This document shows, in pieces, positions 1 through 7,640 of a stretch of DNA of 36,190 bases. Under the pieces are notes generated by a model that saw nothing but the letters and a program-made list of their open reading frames with translations, was not told the origin of the DNA and did not search any database. The translations under genes and the position numbers were made by a program. The stretch lies in contig USLU01000047.1 in assembly GCA_900555635.1 (NCBI GenBank), positions 1-36,190 of the forward strand, in the 5' to 3' direction. The stretch is from an uncultured Bacteroides sp. GTDB lineage: Bacteria; Bacteroidota; Bacteroidia; Bacteroidales; Bacteroidaceae. The stretch's first letter is position 1. The number at the start of each line of letters is the position of its first letter.

Positions 1-22
1 TGAAAGTCGGGGCTTTGTGCGT

Positions 23-55
23 AAAAAAAGGAGATGTGCATTTTGACACACCTCC
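23..55 (-). terminator. Intrinsic terminator after glmM
   Basis: Read on the minus strand, GGAGGTGTG pairs with CACATCTCC (arms at 47-55 and 30-38, one mismatch in nine) around an eight-base loop, and seven T residues follow directly (23-29). This is the standard form of a factor-independent terminator. It lies 24 bases past the glmM stop, so it should end the transcript of the DUF4827-type gene and glmM. Confidence 0.8.
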
Positions 56-78
56 ATATCATAATAGTTTTTCTCTGT

Positions 79-1467
79 CTATTTTGCTAAATCTTCGATC
101 ACCTTCATAATCTGCTGACCGATTTCTTCAGCAGCTTCCGGTGTACCGGCTTCGCTGTAAACACGAATAATAGGTTCAGTATTACTCTTACGTAAGTGTA
201 CCCATTTGTCGGGGAAGTCAATCTTTACACCATCGATGTCATTGATTTCCTCATTCTTATAGATTTCCTTCACTTTGGCAAGGATAGCGTCTACATCGGT
301 TTCGGGAGTCAAGTCCACACGGTTCTTAGCCATGAAATAAGCCGGATAAGAAGCGCGAAGCTCACTGACTTTCTTGCCTTCGTGTGCCAAATGGCTCAGG
401 AACAAAGCGATACCTACCAAAGCGTCACGTCCATAATGGCTGGCAGGATAGATTACTCCTCCATTACCTTCGCCACCGATAACGGCGCCAACTTCTTTCA
501 TTTTAGTAGTCACATTCACTTCGCCTACAGCAGAAGCATAATATTCTTTACCGTACTTACGTGTTACGTCACGCAATGCACGGGTCGAGCTCAAATTAGA
601 GACCGTATTACCGGGAGTATGCTTCAGAATATAGTCGGCTACAGTTACCAATGTGTATTCTTCGCCATACATCTTGCCGTCTTCACTAATCATAGCCAAA
701 CGGTCTACATCCGGGTCAACCACAAATGCTACGTCAGCTTTACCACCCTTCATCAAGTTCATGATGTCACCCAAGTTCTTTTCCAAAGGTTCGGGATTAT
801 GCTGGAAGTTTCCTGTAGGTTCGCAGTATAACTTTTCTACATGCTTCACACCCAATGCTTCGAATAGTTCGGGCAGAATGATACCGCCCACTGAATTCAC
901 ACAGTCAATGGCTACACGGAAATTAGCTTTCTTGATAGCTTCTACATCTACCAAGTCGAGTGCTAACACACTGTCGATATGTTTCTTGTTGTAGGTCAAG
1001 TCCAAACGATAAGAGCCAAGGTTGTCTACTTCAGCATATTCAAATTCTTCGGCAGCAGCAATACGAAGCACTTCCTGTCCTTCGGCAGCATTCAAGAATT
1101 CACCTTTCTCGTTGAGAAGTTTCAAAGCGTTCCATTGCTTAGGATTGTGAGAAGCAGTTAGAATAATACCGCCGCTTGCGCCTTCCATAGTCACAGCAAG
1201 TTCAGTAGTCGGAGTAGAAGCCAAGTCGATGTCAACCACATCCCAGCCCATACCCATCAGGGTACCTACTACCACATTCTTCACCATTTCGCCGGAGATG
1301 CGAGCATCACGGCCTACAACGATTTTGTTACTTTTTACTGTACACGTTTTACGGATCAATGTTGCGTAGGCAGATGTGAATTTCACAATATCAAGAGGAT
1401 TCAATCCTTCGCCTGCACTTCCACCAATGGTTCCACGGATTCCAGAGATAGATTTGATTAGAGTCAT
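79..1467 (-). CDS. glmM: Phosphoglucosamine mutase family protein (alpha-D-phosphohexomutase)
   Basis: 462 residues, ATG start. A cytoplasmic phosphohexomutase expected to convert glucosamine-6-phosphate to glucosamine-1-phosphate for UDP-GlcNAc, and so peptidoglycan and LPS, synthesis. The four family motifs are visible: the phosphoserine loop TASHNP with catalytic Ser106, the Mg-binding loop DPDVDR (Asp251, Asp253, Asp255), the sugar-binding loop GEGNGGVIYP, and the C-terminal phosphate loop RKSNTEP. The sugar loop GEGNGG differs from GlmM of Escherichia coli and is closer to the archaeal/Bacteroidota branch, so phosphomannomutase or phosphoglucomutase activity cannot be excluded. It lies 23 bases after the lipoprotein gene at 1491-2111 and is probably cotranscribed with it; an intrinsic terminator follows. 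Family assignment is firm, substrate is inferred. Confidence 0.9.
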   Translation of the reverse strand: MTLIKSISGIRGTIGGSAGEGLNPLDIVKFTSAYATLIRKTCTVKSNKIVVGRDARISGEMVKNVVVGTLMGMGWDVVDIDLASTPTTELAVTMEGASGGIILTASHNPKQWNALKLLNEKGEFLNAAEGQEVLRIAAAEEFEYAEVDNLGSYRLDLTYNKKHIDSVLALDLVDVEAIKKANFRVAIDCVNSVGGIILPELFEALGVKHVEKLYCEPTGNFQHNPEPLEKNLGDIMNLMKGGKADVAFVVDPDVDRLAMISEDGKMYGEEYTLVTVADYILKHTPGNTVSNLSSTRALRDVTRKYGKEYYASAVGEVNVTTKMKEVGAVIGGEGNGGVIYPASHYGRDALVGIALFLSHLAHEGKKVSELRASYPAYFMAKNRVDLTPETDVDAILAKVKEIYKNEEINDIDGVKIDFPDKWVHLRKSNTEPIIRVYSEAGTPEAAEEIGQQIMKVIEDLAK

Positions 1468-1490
1468 AGGTTAATAATATTTATTGGTTA

Positions 1491-2111
1491 TTACCAAATT
1501 TGGTATTTTTGAATATAGTAATAATAAGGTAATACATAGTTCATAGCACTTTTATGTCCCATCTTAGAAGGAACAATCAACTTGACACATGCTCCGTTTC
1601 CTACGTATGACAATGGAACCAGCCAGCCTGCGGGTACCGCAGAACTATAAACCGAAAGCATATAACCTTGTAAGAAAAGTCCGGCGATGGAAGAAGAAGA
1701 ATAAGTATAGCGAAACGCATCAACTGTTTCAGAAGCATTCAAGTTTGAAAGGCTCACTTTCTTATCACGAAGACTAAATTCAGAGAAACGCACCAACACT
1801 TCATCATTATTCTTCACGGTATCATTAGGATTAATCAACTTACCATCCTCATCTTCATATCCTTTCTTCACAATCTGCATATATACTCCACTTGCAAGCA
1901 GCACATACTCGTTCTTAGAAACGTCGGTTGTAGAGTCCTGCGCATAAAACTGACTTTGAGAGATAACTACAATGCTACTATCCTTGATAAATGCTTTTAT
2001 GTCATCCTTTTCCTCTTCGAGCATCTCTGCATAGGTTTTCGAATTGTCGCATGCCTGAAAGCCCAAGCCCAATGCAAATAAAACCAATAAAAATAAAGTT
2101 AGTTTCTTCAT
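1491..2111 (-). CDS. DUF4827-type lipoprotein, degenerate FKBP-like fold
   Basis: 206 residues. A signal peptide ends in the lipobox FQAC, with lipidated Cys21, so it should be anchored in the cell envelope. A charged helical segment (about 26-45) leads into a C-terminal domain (about 74-206) that resembles FKBP prolyl isomerases: SGVYMQIVKKG at the start, NNDEVLVRFSEFSL as the next strand, then PAGWLVPLSYVGNG and LIVPSKMGHKSA, where active FKBPs have a P.GW..al..m..G segment and an IP...aYG loop. The aromatic active-site pocket is not obvious, so catalysis is doubtful. I recognise it as the Bacteroides family called DUF4827; the FKBP relation is my inference. It is the first gene of a likely operon with glmM, 23 bases upstream of it. 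Confidence 0.75.
   Translation of the reverse strand: MKKLTLFLLVLFALGLGFQACDNSKTYAEMLEEEKDDIKAFIKDSSIVVISQSQFYAQDSTTDVSKNEYVLLASGVYMQIVKKGYEDEDGKLINPNDTVKNNDEVLVRFSEFSLRDKKVSLSNLNASETVDAFRYTYSSSSIAGLFLQGYMLSVYSSAVPAGWLVPLSYVGNGACVKLIVPSKMGHKSAMNYVLPYYYYIQKYQIW
1492..1505. repeat. 14-base perfect palindrome at the lipoprotein gene stop
   Basis: TACCAAATTTGGTA is perfectly self-complementary and overlaps the stop codon of the lipoprotein gene. The TACCAA half can also pair with TTGGTTA at 1484-1490, giving an alternative small stem. It sits in the junction to glmM. No T tract follows, so it is not a good terminator; it may be chance, or may affect RNA processing between the two genes. Confidence 0.35.
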
Positions 2112-2134
2112 TTCTGCTATTTAGTAATTTCGTA

Positions 2135-2164
2135 CAAAAGTAATCTGATTTCCTTGAAAGTAAA
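2135..2164 (-). promoter_or_regulatory. Putative promoter of the DUF4827-glmM operon
   Basis: On the minus strand TACTTTTG (2135-2142) matches the Bacteroides -7 consensus TAnnTTTG. Eighteen bases further upstream lies TTTA (2161-2164), one base from the -33 consensus TTTG. Transcription would start near 2130, about 20 bases before the ATG at 2111. No experiment supports it. Confidence 0.55.
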
Positions 2165-2742
2165 AAGCCATAAGCAAAATGTTTGTAACCTTTAACCTTT
2201 TAGAGCTAAACTTTTCATATTTTGGTAATATCAATATATATAGAAAACCTGATATACTATAGTACTATTCAGATTACTTTTTACTTTAAGTCTATAGTTC
2301 CTAATATATATTTATATTCTAAATTAAAATCAAATTCTGCAAGTTGTTTAGTAACGTATAAATAAGAACTCGGTTAATGTCTCTTGAGAGTATCTTTTAT
2401 CTTGAATTTATAGAAGGATCTCTTATATTTTTTCATGTATGAAAGAGATTCTTCAACTACATAATGACAGATACTACCAAGTCCATTTTTAAAAGAATTA
2501 TTTACAATAGGCACACAAAAACTATATTTCCCCCATCCCTCCTCTACAAAAAAGATATCATATGCGGGAGAGGGATGAAGGAAATATAGTTTTAAAGACA
2601 TCATGTATTTGACATATTTATATTTCATATCATATATTTTTACTTGAAGAGATTAAAATACATCAAATTAAACGACCTATATCCAAGTTAACAACAAAGT
2701 AGAATATTAGTACTCTAACTACATTTCTTTATATTTCAAATA
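2165..2742. other. AT-rich stretch without a convincing gene
   Basis: About 580 bases of very AT-rich sequence, visibly poorer in G and C than the genes on either side. It contains one 84-codon open frame (2374-2628, minus strand), which I do not accept as a gene because a long imperfect inverted repeat at 2522-2589 explains its central part. Beyond this hairpin I see no promoter, RNA gene or protein signature. Composition and lack of content suggest an accessory insert or a decayed region. Confidence 0.6.
2522..2589. repeat. Long imperfect inverted repeat (hairpin, 20-base arms)
   Basis: CTATATTTCC (2522-2531) pairs with GGAAATATAG (2580-2589). After two mismatched bases, CATCCCTC (2534-2541) pairs with GAGGGATG (2570-2577). 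This gives 18 pairs out of 20 around a 28-base loop. It is the only GC-rich patch in an AT-rich intergenic stretch. It could be a small palindromic repeat element, a structured RNA or a bidirectional terminator; no T tract directly follows on either strand. Confidence 0.65.
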
Positions 2743-3441
2743 TTAATTGGGCTGCCACGGATTTACAGGTGGCACACCTTGAAAGTTAAATTTACAGGAA
2801 CGAATAGCATCACCCCAATTGGCACCACTAACACCTCGAGGTATTGTTCTTAAATCAGGTGTAAGCCATTCATTATTACGTCCAGGCACATTAAATACAA
2901 CCGAATTCCCAGTAAAATTCACTCCATCCCAAACAGCACATCTAGCTGTTTTTTCAGGATTTCCAGGATTCTGTATAGACACGCGCACAGAAGATATATT
3001 TTGAGAAAATCCTGCAGAAGCAAAGTCTGAGGTATTTACATAACGTGTTCCTGTAGCAGATATGCTATAACTTAATTTTCCTCCTTTATAATTAGCATCT
3101 TTATAAAAAACGGCAGTTGCAGTTGTTACAACTTGGCTTGCTCTTGTCATTATATCAACTGGTAAATACGTTTCGTCCTCATTTTCACTTTTCAGCAATT
3201 CCTCAAAATTATCAAAGTATTCAACATTACCATTTTCGTCAATAAGCATAGCCAATTCAGGTAAATTAGCAAACTTTTCTTTTAAATCTTCATTTATCTC
3301 GCCCGCATAAGTGACTCCATGATATTTAAAATTTGCTATTTTCGGTGAAACAACATCGAATTTTTGTTCTGTTTCCTGTTCACAAGAACTAAAGAGAATA
3401 ATTCCAATTACTCCCCACAATAAAAATAAAAGTTTATTCAT
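2743..3441 (-). CDS. Secreted lipoprotein with beta/gamma-crystallin-like domain
   Basis: 232 residues, ATG start. The signal peptide ends in FSSC, with lipidated Cys20. Residues 30-100 are an acidic, non-repetitive region with no fold I recognise. Residues 109-155 and 166-220 look like two Greek-key motifs of the beta/gamma-crystallin family: each opens with an aromatic...aromatic-x-G pattern (FYKDANYKG, VWDGVNFTG) and ends near an ISS or IRS strand (QNISSV, GDAIRSC). The canonical calcium signature, two Asn/Asp then x-x-Ser/Thr-Ser, is imperfect in both, so calcium binding is uncertain. It stands alone between AT-rich spacers, has its own promoter at 3501-3530, and has lower GC than the flanking housekeeping genes, which suggests recent gain. 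Possible roles are surface binding or stabilising structure; no enzyme motif is visible. Confidence 0.65.
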   Translation of the reverse strand: MNKLLFLLWGVIGIILFSSCEQETEQKFDVVSPKIANFKYHGVTYAGEINEDLKEKFANLPELAMLIDENGNVEYFDNFEELLKSENEDETYLPVDIMTRASQVVTTATAVFYKDANYKGGKLSYSISATGTRYVNTSDFASAGFSQNISSVRVSIQNPGNPEKTARCAVWDGVNFTGNSVVFNVPGRNNEWLTPDLRTIPRGVSGANWGDAIRSCKFNFQGVPPVNPWQPN

Positions 3442-3500
3442 AATGCCAAAAATTTAAGTTACACTAAAATTTAAAGACATCAAGCTTGATATTTCTACTA

Positions 3501-3530
3501 CAAAAATACACTTTTATTTTTATAAACAAA
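3501..3530 (-). promoter_or_regulatory. Promoter of the crystallin-like lipoprotein gene
   Basis: On the minus strand TTTG (3527-3530), 18 bases, then TATTTTTG (3501-3508): an exact match to the Bacteroides -33/-7 arrangement. Transcription would begin near 3496, leaving a leader of about 55 bases. That leader contains a perfect 12-base palindrome ATCAAGCTTGAT (3479-3490), which could be an operator or a small stem. Confidence 0.7.
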
Positions 3531-3653
3531 CTTTTATTTCATATTAATGCCAGTTACTCATAAAATAATTAGAAATCTCATTCAAAACAAAAGCTATACA
3601 TTGCAAATCAGCATATATTATTATGCTAATAACAATTCATTGGCATTCTTTTT

Positions 3654-4691
3654 TTATCCTTTGGCATTAAGTAAAGGCTTAAATTTTTCCAAAGCTTGTT
3701 CAAAAACGGCTTTTGCTTCTTCCATCGTTCCATAGAATTCTCCACCTGAAGCATTCAGATGTCCACCACCGTTGAAGAACTCTGCCGCCAGTTTATTACA
3801 AGGGAATGTACCTACCGAACGTAAAGATATCTTTATCATTGGTTTCTCTGTATCTTCGCGCAGGAAACAAGTAAATATGACATTCTTAATACTCAAAGGA
3901 ATGTTCACGAAGCCTTCACTATCCCCTCTGATATAATCGAACTGCCTCTGCTCGTTCTTAGTTAAAGAGATCAAAGCAGCACGATGTTCCGGATAAACTT
4001 TCATCTGCGTCAATACATATCCCATCAGACGCAATCGACTTTCAGAATATGTATTATAGACTTTACGGTAAATCTCATCCTTGTCAATACCTTTCGATAG
4101 AAGTTCACTGATAATAAAATAGATTTCACGACCATTAGAGTTATAAGTGAAGCCGCCTGTATCGGTCATCATACCTGTATAAATACATTCGGCACCTTCT
4201 TTTGTGATATCACTGAAATACCCCATACGGCAAATCAAACGGAATATAAGTTCCGAAGTCGAAGATATCTCGGGATGGGAGATAATTATCTTGCAAAATT
4301 CTTCCGGATGTAAATGATGATCGATCAATATCTTTCTTGCTGGTGAAGCAAGTACCGCTTCGCCCATAGCATCAATTCGGTGGATGGCATTGAAGTCCAA
4401 ACAACAGATTATATCTGCTTCCGCTATCAATTGATCGGCAAATTCTTTATAATGATCGTACAACAATATATCTTCACTACCCGGCATCCATTTCAGGAAA
4501 TCCGGAAAAGCGTTCGGCACAATAACATTCACTGTCTTATCCTGCGAATTAAGGAAATGCCACAGTCCCAAAGAAGAACCGATAGCATCACCATCAGGAC
4601 CAACATGAGATACAATAACTATTTTTTCGGCACGTTCAAACCATTTCACAAAATGGTCTATTTTAGATTGCTCTATTACTTTCGTCAGCAT
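3654..4691 (-). CDS. DHH/DHHA1 phosphoesterase, NrnA-like (oligoribonuclease / pAp phosphatase)
   Basis: 345 residues, ATG start, no signal peptide, so cytoplasmic. The metal site of the DHH family is intact: His29, with Asp33 and Asp35 in HVGPDGDAIGSS, Asp99 in CLDFN, and Asp124-His125-His126 in LIDHHLHP. The C-terminal DHHA1 domain carries GGGHLNASGG, which binds the nucleic-acid or nucleotide substrate. Length and layout fit NrnA-type enzymes, which degrade short RNA to mononucleotides and dephosphorylate 3'-phosphoadenosine 5'-phosphate; cyclic dinucleotide or linear pApA hydrolysis is also possible in this family. It differs from RecJ (30734-32449) in lacking the additional domains. It appears to be transcribed alone, from a -7 box at 4778-4785, with a repeat in its leader. 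Confidence 0.85.
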   Translation of the reverse strand: MLTKVIEQSKIDHFVKWFERAEKIVIVSHVGPDGDAIGSSLGLWHFLNSQDKTVNVIVPNAFPDFLKWMPGSEDILLYDHYKEFADQLIAEADIICCLDFNAIHRIDAMGEAVLASPARKILIDHHLHPEEFCKIIISHPEISSTSELIFRLICRMGYFSDITKEGAECIYTGMMTDTGGFTYNSNGREIYFIISELLSKGIDKDEIYRKVYNTYSESRLRLMGYVLTQMKVYPEHRAALISLTKNEQRQFDYIRGDSEGFVNIPLSIKNVIFTCFLREDTEKPMIKISLRSVGTFPCNKLAAEFFNGGGHLNASGGEFYGTMEEAKAVFEQALEKFKPLLNAKG

Positions 4692-4696
4692 TAGGA

Positions 4697-4731
4697 TATT
4701 TACTATTTGACTATTTACTATTTGACTATTT
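4697..4731. repeat. 15-base tandem repeat in the leader of the DHH gene
   Basis: TATTTACTATTTGAC is present twice in tandem (4697-4711 and 4712-4726), followed by a partial third copy TATTT. Each unit is itself two near-copies of TATTTAC/TATTTGAC. It lies between promoter and start codon, so it would be in the mRNA leader. Repeats of this simple 7-8 base kind occur at two other gene junctions here (7604-7640, 32454-32628). Confidence 0.75.
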
Positions 4732-4777
4732 CAGATGAACGAAATTTATTCTCTACATCTATAACAGTTTAAGGGGA

Positions 4778-4785
4778 CAAAAGTA
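4778..4785 (-). promoter_or_regulatory. Putative -7 box of the DHH phosphoesterase gene
   Basis: TACTTTTG on the minus strand matches TAnnTTTG. No good TTTG is found at 18 bases; ATTG at 4807-4810 is the nearest candidate, at 21 bases. Predicted transcription start is near 4773, about 80 bases before the ATG. Confidence 0.45.
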
Positions 4786-4800
4786 CGAAAAGTTTGCGAG

Positions 4801-6888
4801 TTATAACAATATGCGGACATAACCTTTTTCCGAAAGAGAAAAATAAGATACCCCTAAATTGATACATTCATGGATTAATTTCTCTTGATTATAGGCTGTA
4901 AGCGAGGAATCAAGCACTACAGCCTTAATAGAAAACAAAAGAAACAACTCTTTTATACCGCCTTCGTACCCCTTGGATATATAAAGATAATCTATAGGTA
5001 TAGGATGATTTGAAACTTTATTCTTCCACCGGGCATCGTGCAATAAGCAAACACGCTTTCCGGCATAGCAAAGCAATTGATTCCTGACACGCAAACCGGG
5101 CATTGAAAAGTCTTTTGTAACAACGTTCGGCTCATCTAACCTCAAATGATTCCAATAAGAGGAAAGAAAATGTTGCATTCGGGGAATATCCGGCAGACTA
5201 TCTGCGCACACCATCCACGACTGATGCCCTTCTGCCATACAATGAACAGCAGGACATCCACGAACATTATAAAATACAAAACTTCGGTGGGGAGCAAAAA
5301 AGAGGATCGAAGCTGTATTATATGAAAAGAGTGCCAGTAGTACTACCAAGGGCCAATAAGCATTGCGTGCCGTGCATCGTAAAAAAACACGGTAAATCAT
5401 CACAATCAGCAAGTAGTACAATACAACTCCCCATACATCGACCCAAATGCCATCAATCGAGGCAAATGGAAGTTGCTCTATCCAATGAAGTACATTGTTC
5501 TGCACACGGATTAACATTTCTACTACTTCTGCAAAAGCTTGCTGCAAAAAAGGAAAAGGCATCAATACCAGAAGCAGAACTGCGGAATACATAATAAGCG
5601 ACACCATAGGAATAACCCAAAGATTAGTCAGCAAGAAGTGCGTAGAGAAGCGTGAGAAATAGAGCAGTACCAGTGGAGCGGTGCCAAGCTGAGCTGCAAC
5701 GGAAACCGTGATAAGTCCCCACAAATAACTCAAAAAGCGGTTCTTAACCTTCCATATGGCATACAACTTAGGTTGTATTACAACAATTGCAGCCACTGCC
5801 GAGAAGGATAACTGAAAACCTACATCAAACAGCCAAAACGGATTATACAACAACATCAAGAAAGCAGTAGCCGCGAGAGTATTCAATGTTAATAGCTTTT
5901 CGGGCTGCAAACAGGCAACTGCCAAAAAAGAGAACATGATAACCGAACGTATAACGGAAGAAGAAAGCCCCGTGAGAAAAGCAAATCCCCACAAGAATAG
6001 GATAATACATAGAAGCAAGAACGGTTTCAAGTATTTCCACTGTTTCCACAAAATGCTAAAGAGGCAATAAAGCAAAGCATAGATAAAACCTATATGCAGC
6101 CCCGAAAGAGCTAATACATGACTAGCACCGGTCACAGAATATGTTTCTACAATATCATCACTTAATTCTTCTTTATCTCCTACTGTCAATGCAGAAAGTA
6201 CCGCCAGTTCATCTTTACTAAAGCCCAAATTGCGATAACATGCCACAACCTTTTCCCTGCAATCCAAAGCTACCTGCCGGAATGTACGTGAAGAATCGTG
6301 CCCTATCACTTTCCAATGTCCTGCATCAATATAAGCAGTACCTGTAATTCCTTTACGTTTCAGAAAACGAGCATAATCCAATTCATCGGGATTACCATTA
6401 TTTTTTGGAGGAGAAAGACGGGCAGAAATCAATAATTCATCTCCTCTTCTCAGACAAAAGGTTAGTGAATCTTTTGGAAAATAAAGCAGAAAAAGGTTAC
6501 CTTGACAATTATGCAGCATTGTACCTTGAACGTATTCACCTATCAGAACAGAACGACACAGCATACTGCGTTTTTTCATTTCCGGCTCTTCTTGAATAAG
6601 AACTTTATAAACAGCTTCTTTATTCGAGAAAATATATTCGGTTTGCTCTAACTGCCAACTTACAAGTTGAAAACCAATAGCAAAAAGAAAAAGAGAAATT
6701 GTCAATCCATAGAGCCAACGCGAGAAACAACGATTGCTAACTACAAAAACAAGAACCAGAAGCAAGAACGCAATAGAACAACTCCATAAAGAAAAGGTAT
6801 GAGGATATTTATCCCCACACCAAATACCAACTACCAACGGCACCAATAGTCGAAGGAATGGATGCCGCAGAAAGCCATCTATTATCAA
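4801..6888 (-). CDS. comEC: ComEC/Rec2-family DNA uptake channel with degenerate C-terminal domain
   Basis: 695 residues, inner-membrane protein. Residues 15-75 contain several membrane segments, followed by an extracytoplasmic domain (about 90-225) and the Competence core, with the hallmark GASHVLALSGLHIGF and about eight further hydrophobic helices to residue 530. In transformable bacteria ComEC passes single-stranded DNA into the cytoplasm. The last 150 residues occupy the place of the metallo-beta-lactamase-like domain, but where active versions have an HxHxDH metal motif this one reads LYISKGYEGGIKELF, without the histidines, so nuclease activity is unlikely. The start is a TTG nine bases after the rpe stop; there is no ATG in frame until about residue 104, inside the conserved part. 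Likely operon with rpe. Transport activity is not shown for this lineage. Confidence 0.85.
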   Translation of the reverse strand: MIIDGFLRHPFLRLLVPLVVGIWCGDKYPHTFSLWSCSIAFLLLVLVFVVSNRCFSRWLYGLTISLFLFAIGFQLVSWQLEQTEYIFSNKEAVYKVLIQEEPEMKKRSMLCRSVLIGEYVQGTMLHNCQGNLFLLYFPKDSLTFCLRRGDELLISARLSPPKNNGNPDELDYARFLKRKGITGTAYIDAGHWKVIGHDSSRTFRQVALDCREKVVACYRNLGFSKDELAVLSALTVGDKEELSDDIVETYSVTGASHVLALSGLHIGFIYALLYCLFSILWKQWKYLKPFLLLCIILFLWGFAFLTGLSSSVIRSVIMFSFLAVACLQPEKLLTLNTLAATAFLMLLYNPFWLFDVGFQLSFSAVAAIVVIQPKLYAIWKVKNRFLSYLWGLITVSVAAQLGTAPLVLLYFSRFSTHFLLTNLWVIPMVSLIMYSAVLLLVLMPFPFLQQAFAEVVEMLIRVQNNVLHWIEQLPFASIDGIWVDVWGVVLYYLLIVMIYRVFLRCTARNAYWPLVVLLALFSYNTASILFFAPHRSFVFYNVRGCPAVHCMAEGHQSWMVCADSLPDIPRMQHFLSSYWNHLRLDEPNVVTKDFSMPGLRVRNQLLCYAGKRVCLLHDARWKNKVSNHPIPIDYLYISKGYEGGIKELFLLFSIKAVVLDSSLTAYNQEKLIHECINLGVSYFSLSEKGYVRILL

Positions 6889-6897
6889 TTCTATAAT

Positions 6898-7548
6898 TTA
6901 TAGATTTCGCAATGCACGAATAGTTTCTTTAGGATCAGAAGCAGAAAAGATTGCATTACCGGCTACCAACGCATCAGCACCTGCTTCTATTAATCGGGCA
7001 CCGGTTTCGAGGTTTACGCCCCCGTCAACCTCTATCAAGGCTTGCGAACCTGTGATTTTTATTAATTCCTTCAGTTCGCGTACTTTCTCTACGGAGTGTT
7101 CTATAAACTTCTGCCCTCCGAATCCGGGGTTCACACTCATCACCAATACCATATATACATCTTCGATGATATCTCTCAACATGGATACAGGTGTAGCAGG
7201 GTTGATAGTTACCGCCGGTTGCATACCAGCTTCACGAATTTGTTGTACTACCCGATGAAGATGCGGACAAGCCTCATAATGTACATTCATAATATGTGCC
7301 CCCAAAGCTTTGACCTCCGGAATAAACTTCTCCGGTTGTACAATCATCAAGTGTACGTCCAAAGGTTTTTCAGATAATTTGGCTACATATTTCAATACTG
7401 GAAAGCCGAAAGAAATATTCGGAACGAATACACCATCCATGATATCAATATGTACCCATTCAGCCTCACTTTGGTTAATCATTTCGATGTCTCTTGCCAG
7501 ATAGCCAAAATCGGCAGATAATATAGAAGGAGATATGATTGGTTTCAT
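6898..7548 (-). CDS. rpe: Ribulose-phosphate 3-epimerase
   Basis: 216 residues, a typical length, ATG start. A cytoplasmic TIM-barrel enzyme of the pentose phosphate pathway that interconverts ribulose 5-phosphate and xylulose 5-phosphate. Family motifs are all present: PSILSADF at residues 7-14, HIDIMDG with His33 and catalytic Asp35, DVHLMI with His66, MSVNPGFGGQKF, and VDGGVN with catalytic Asp175. It is followed after nine bases by comEC, which probably shares its transcript; no functional link between the two is implied. Confidence 0.95.
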   Translation of the reverse strand: MKPIISPSILSADFGYLARDIEMINQSEAEWVHIDIMDGVFVPNISFGFPVLKYVAKLSEKPLDVHLMIVQPEKFIPEVKALGAHIMNVHYEACPHLHRVVQQIREAGMQPAVTINPATPVSMLRDIIEDVYMVLVMSVNPGFGGQKFIEHSVEKVRELKELIKITGSQALIEVDGGVNLETGARLIEAGADALVAGNAIFSASDPKETIRALRNL

Positions 7549-7585
7549 AATGCTTACATTCTTGAAGTTACACGTTTATAATGTA

Positions 7586-7593
7586 CAAAAGTA
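7586..7593 (-). promoter_or_regulatory. Putative -7 box of rpe-comEC
   Basis: TACTTTTG on the minus strand matches TAnnTTTG, 38 bases before the rpe ATG. The -33 region falls inside the TGAAGAA repeat and shows no TTTG, so the promoter is only partly supported. Confidence 0.45.
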
Positions 7594-7603
7594 AGTAAAA
7601 TAA

Positions 7604-7640
7604 TGAAGAATGAAGAATGAAGAATGAAGAATTCTTCATT
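7604..7640. repeat. TGAAGAA heptamer repeat ending in an 18-base palindrome
   Basis: Four exact tandem copies of TGAAGAA run from 7604 to 7631. The last one merges into AATGAAGAATTCTTCATT (7623-7640), a perfect 18-base palindrome that overlaps the stop codon of the LytTR regulator gene. The palindrome can form a hairpin at the 3' end of the efflux operon transcript, but an uninterrupted T tract is missing. Confidence 0.75.

Noticed and set aside
196..831. Long open frame antisense to glmM
   Set aside because: Shadow of the well-supported glmM frame on the other strand, with no motif of its own.
2374..2628. 84-codon open frame on the minus strand
   Set aside because: No family resemblance, no clear promoter, very AT-rich, and its central residues are explained by the inverted repeat at 2522-2589.
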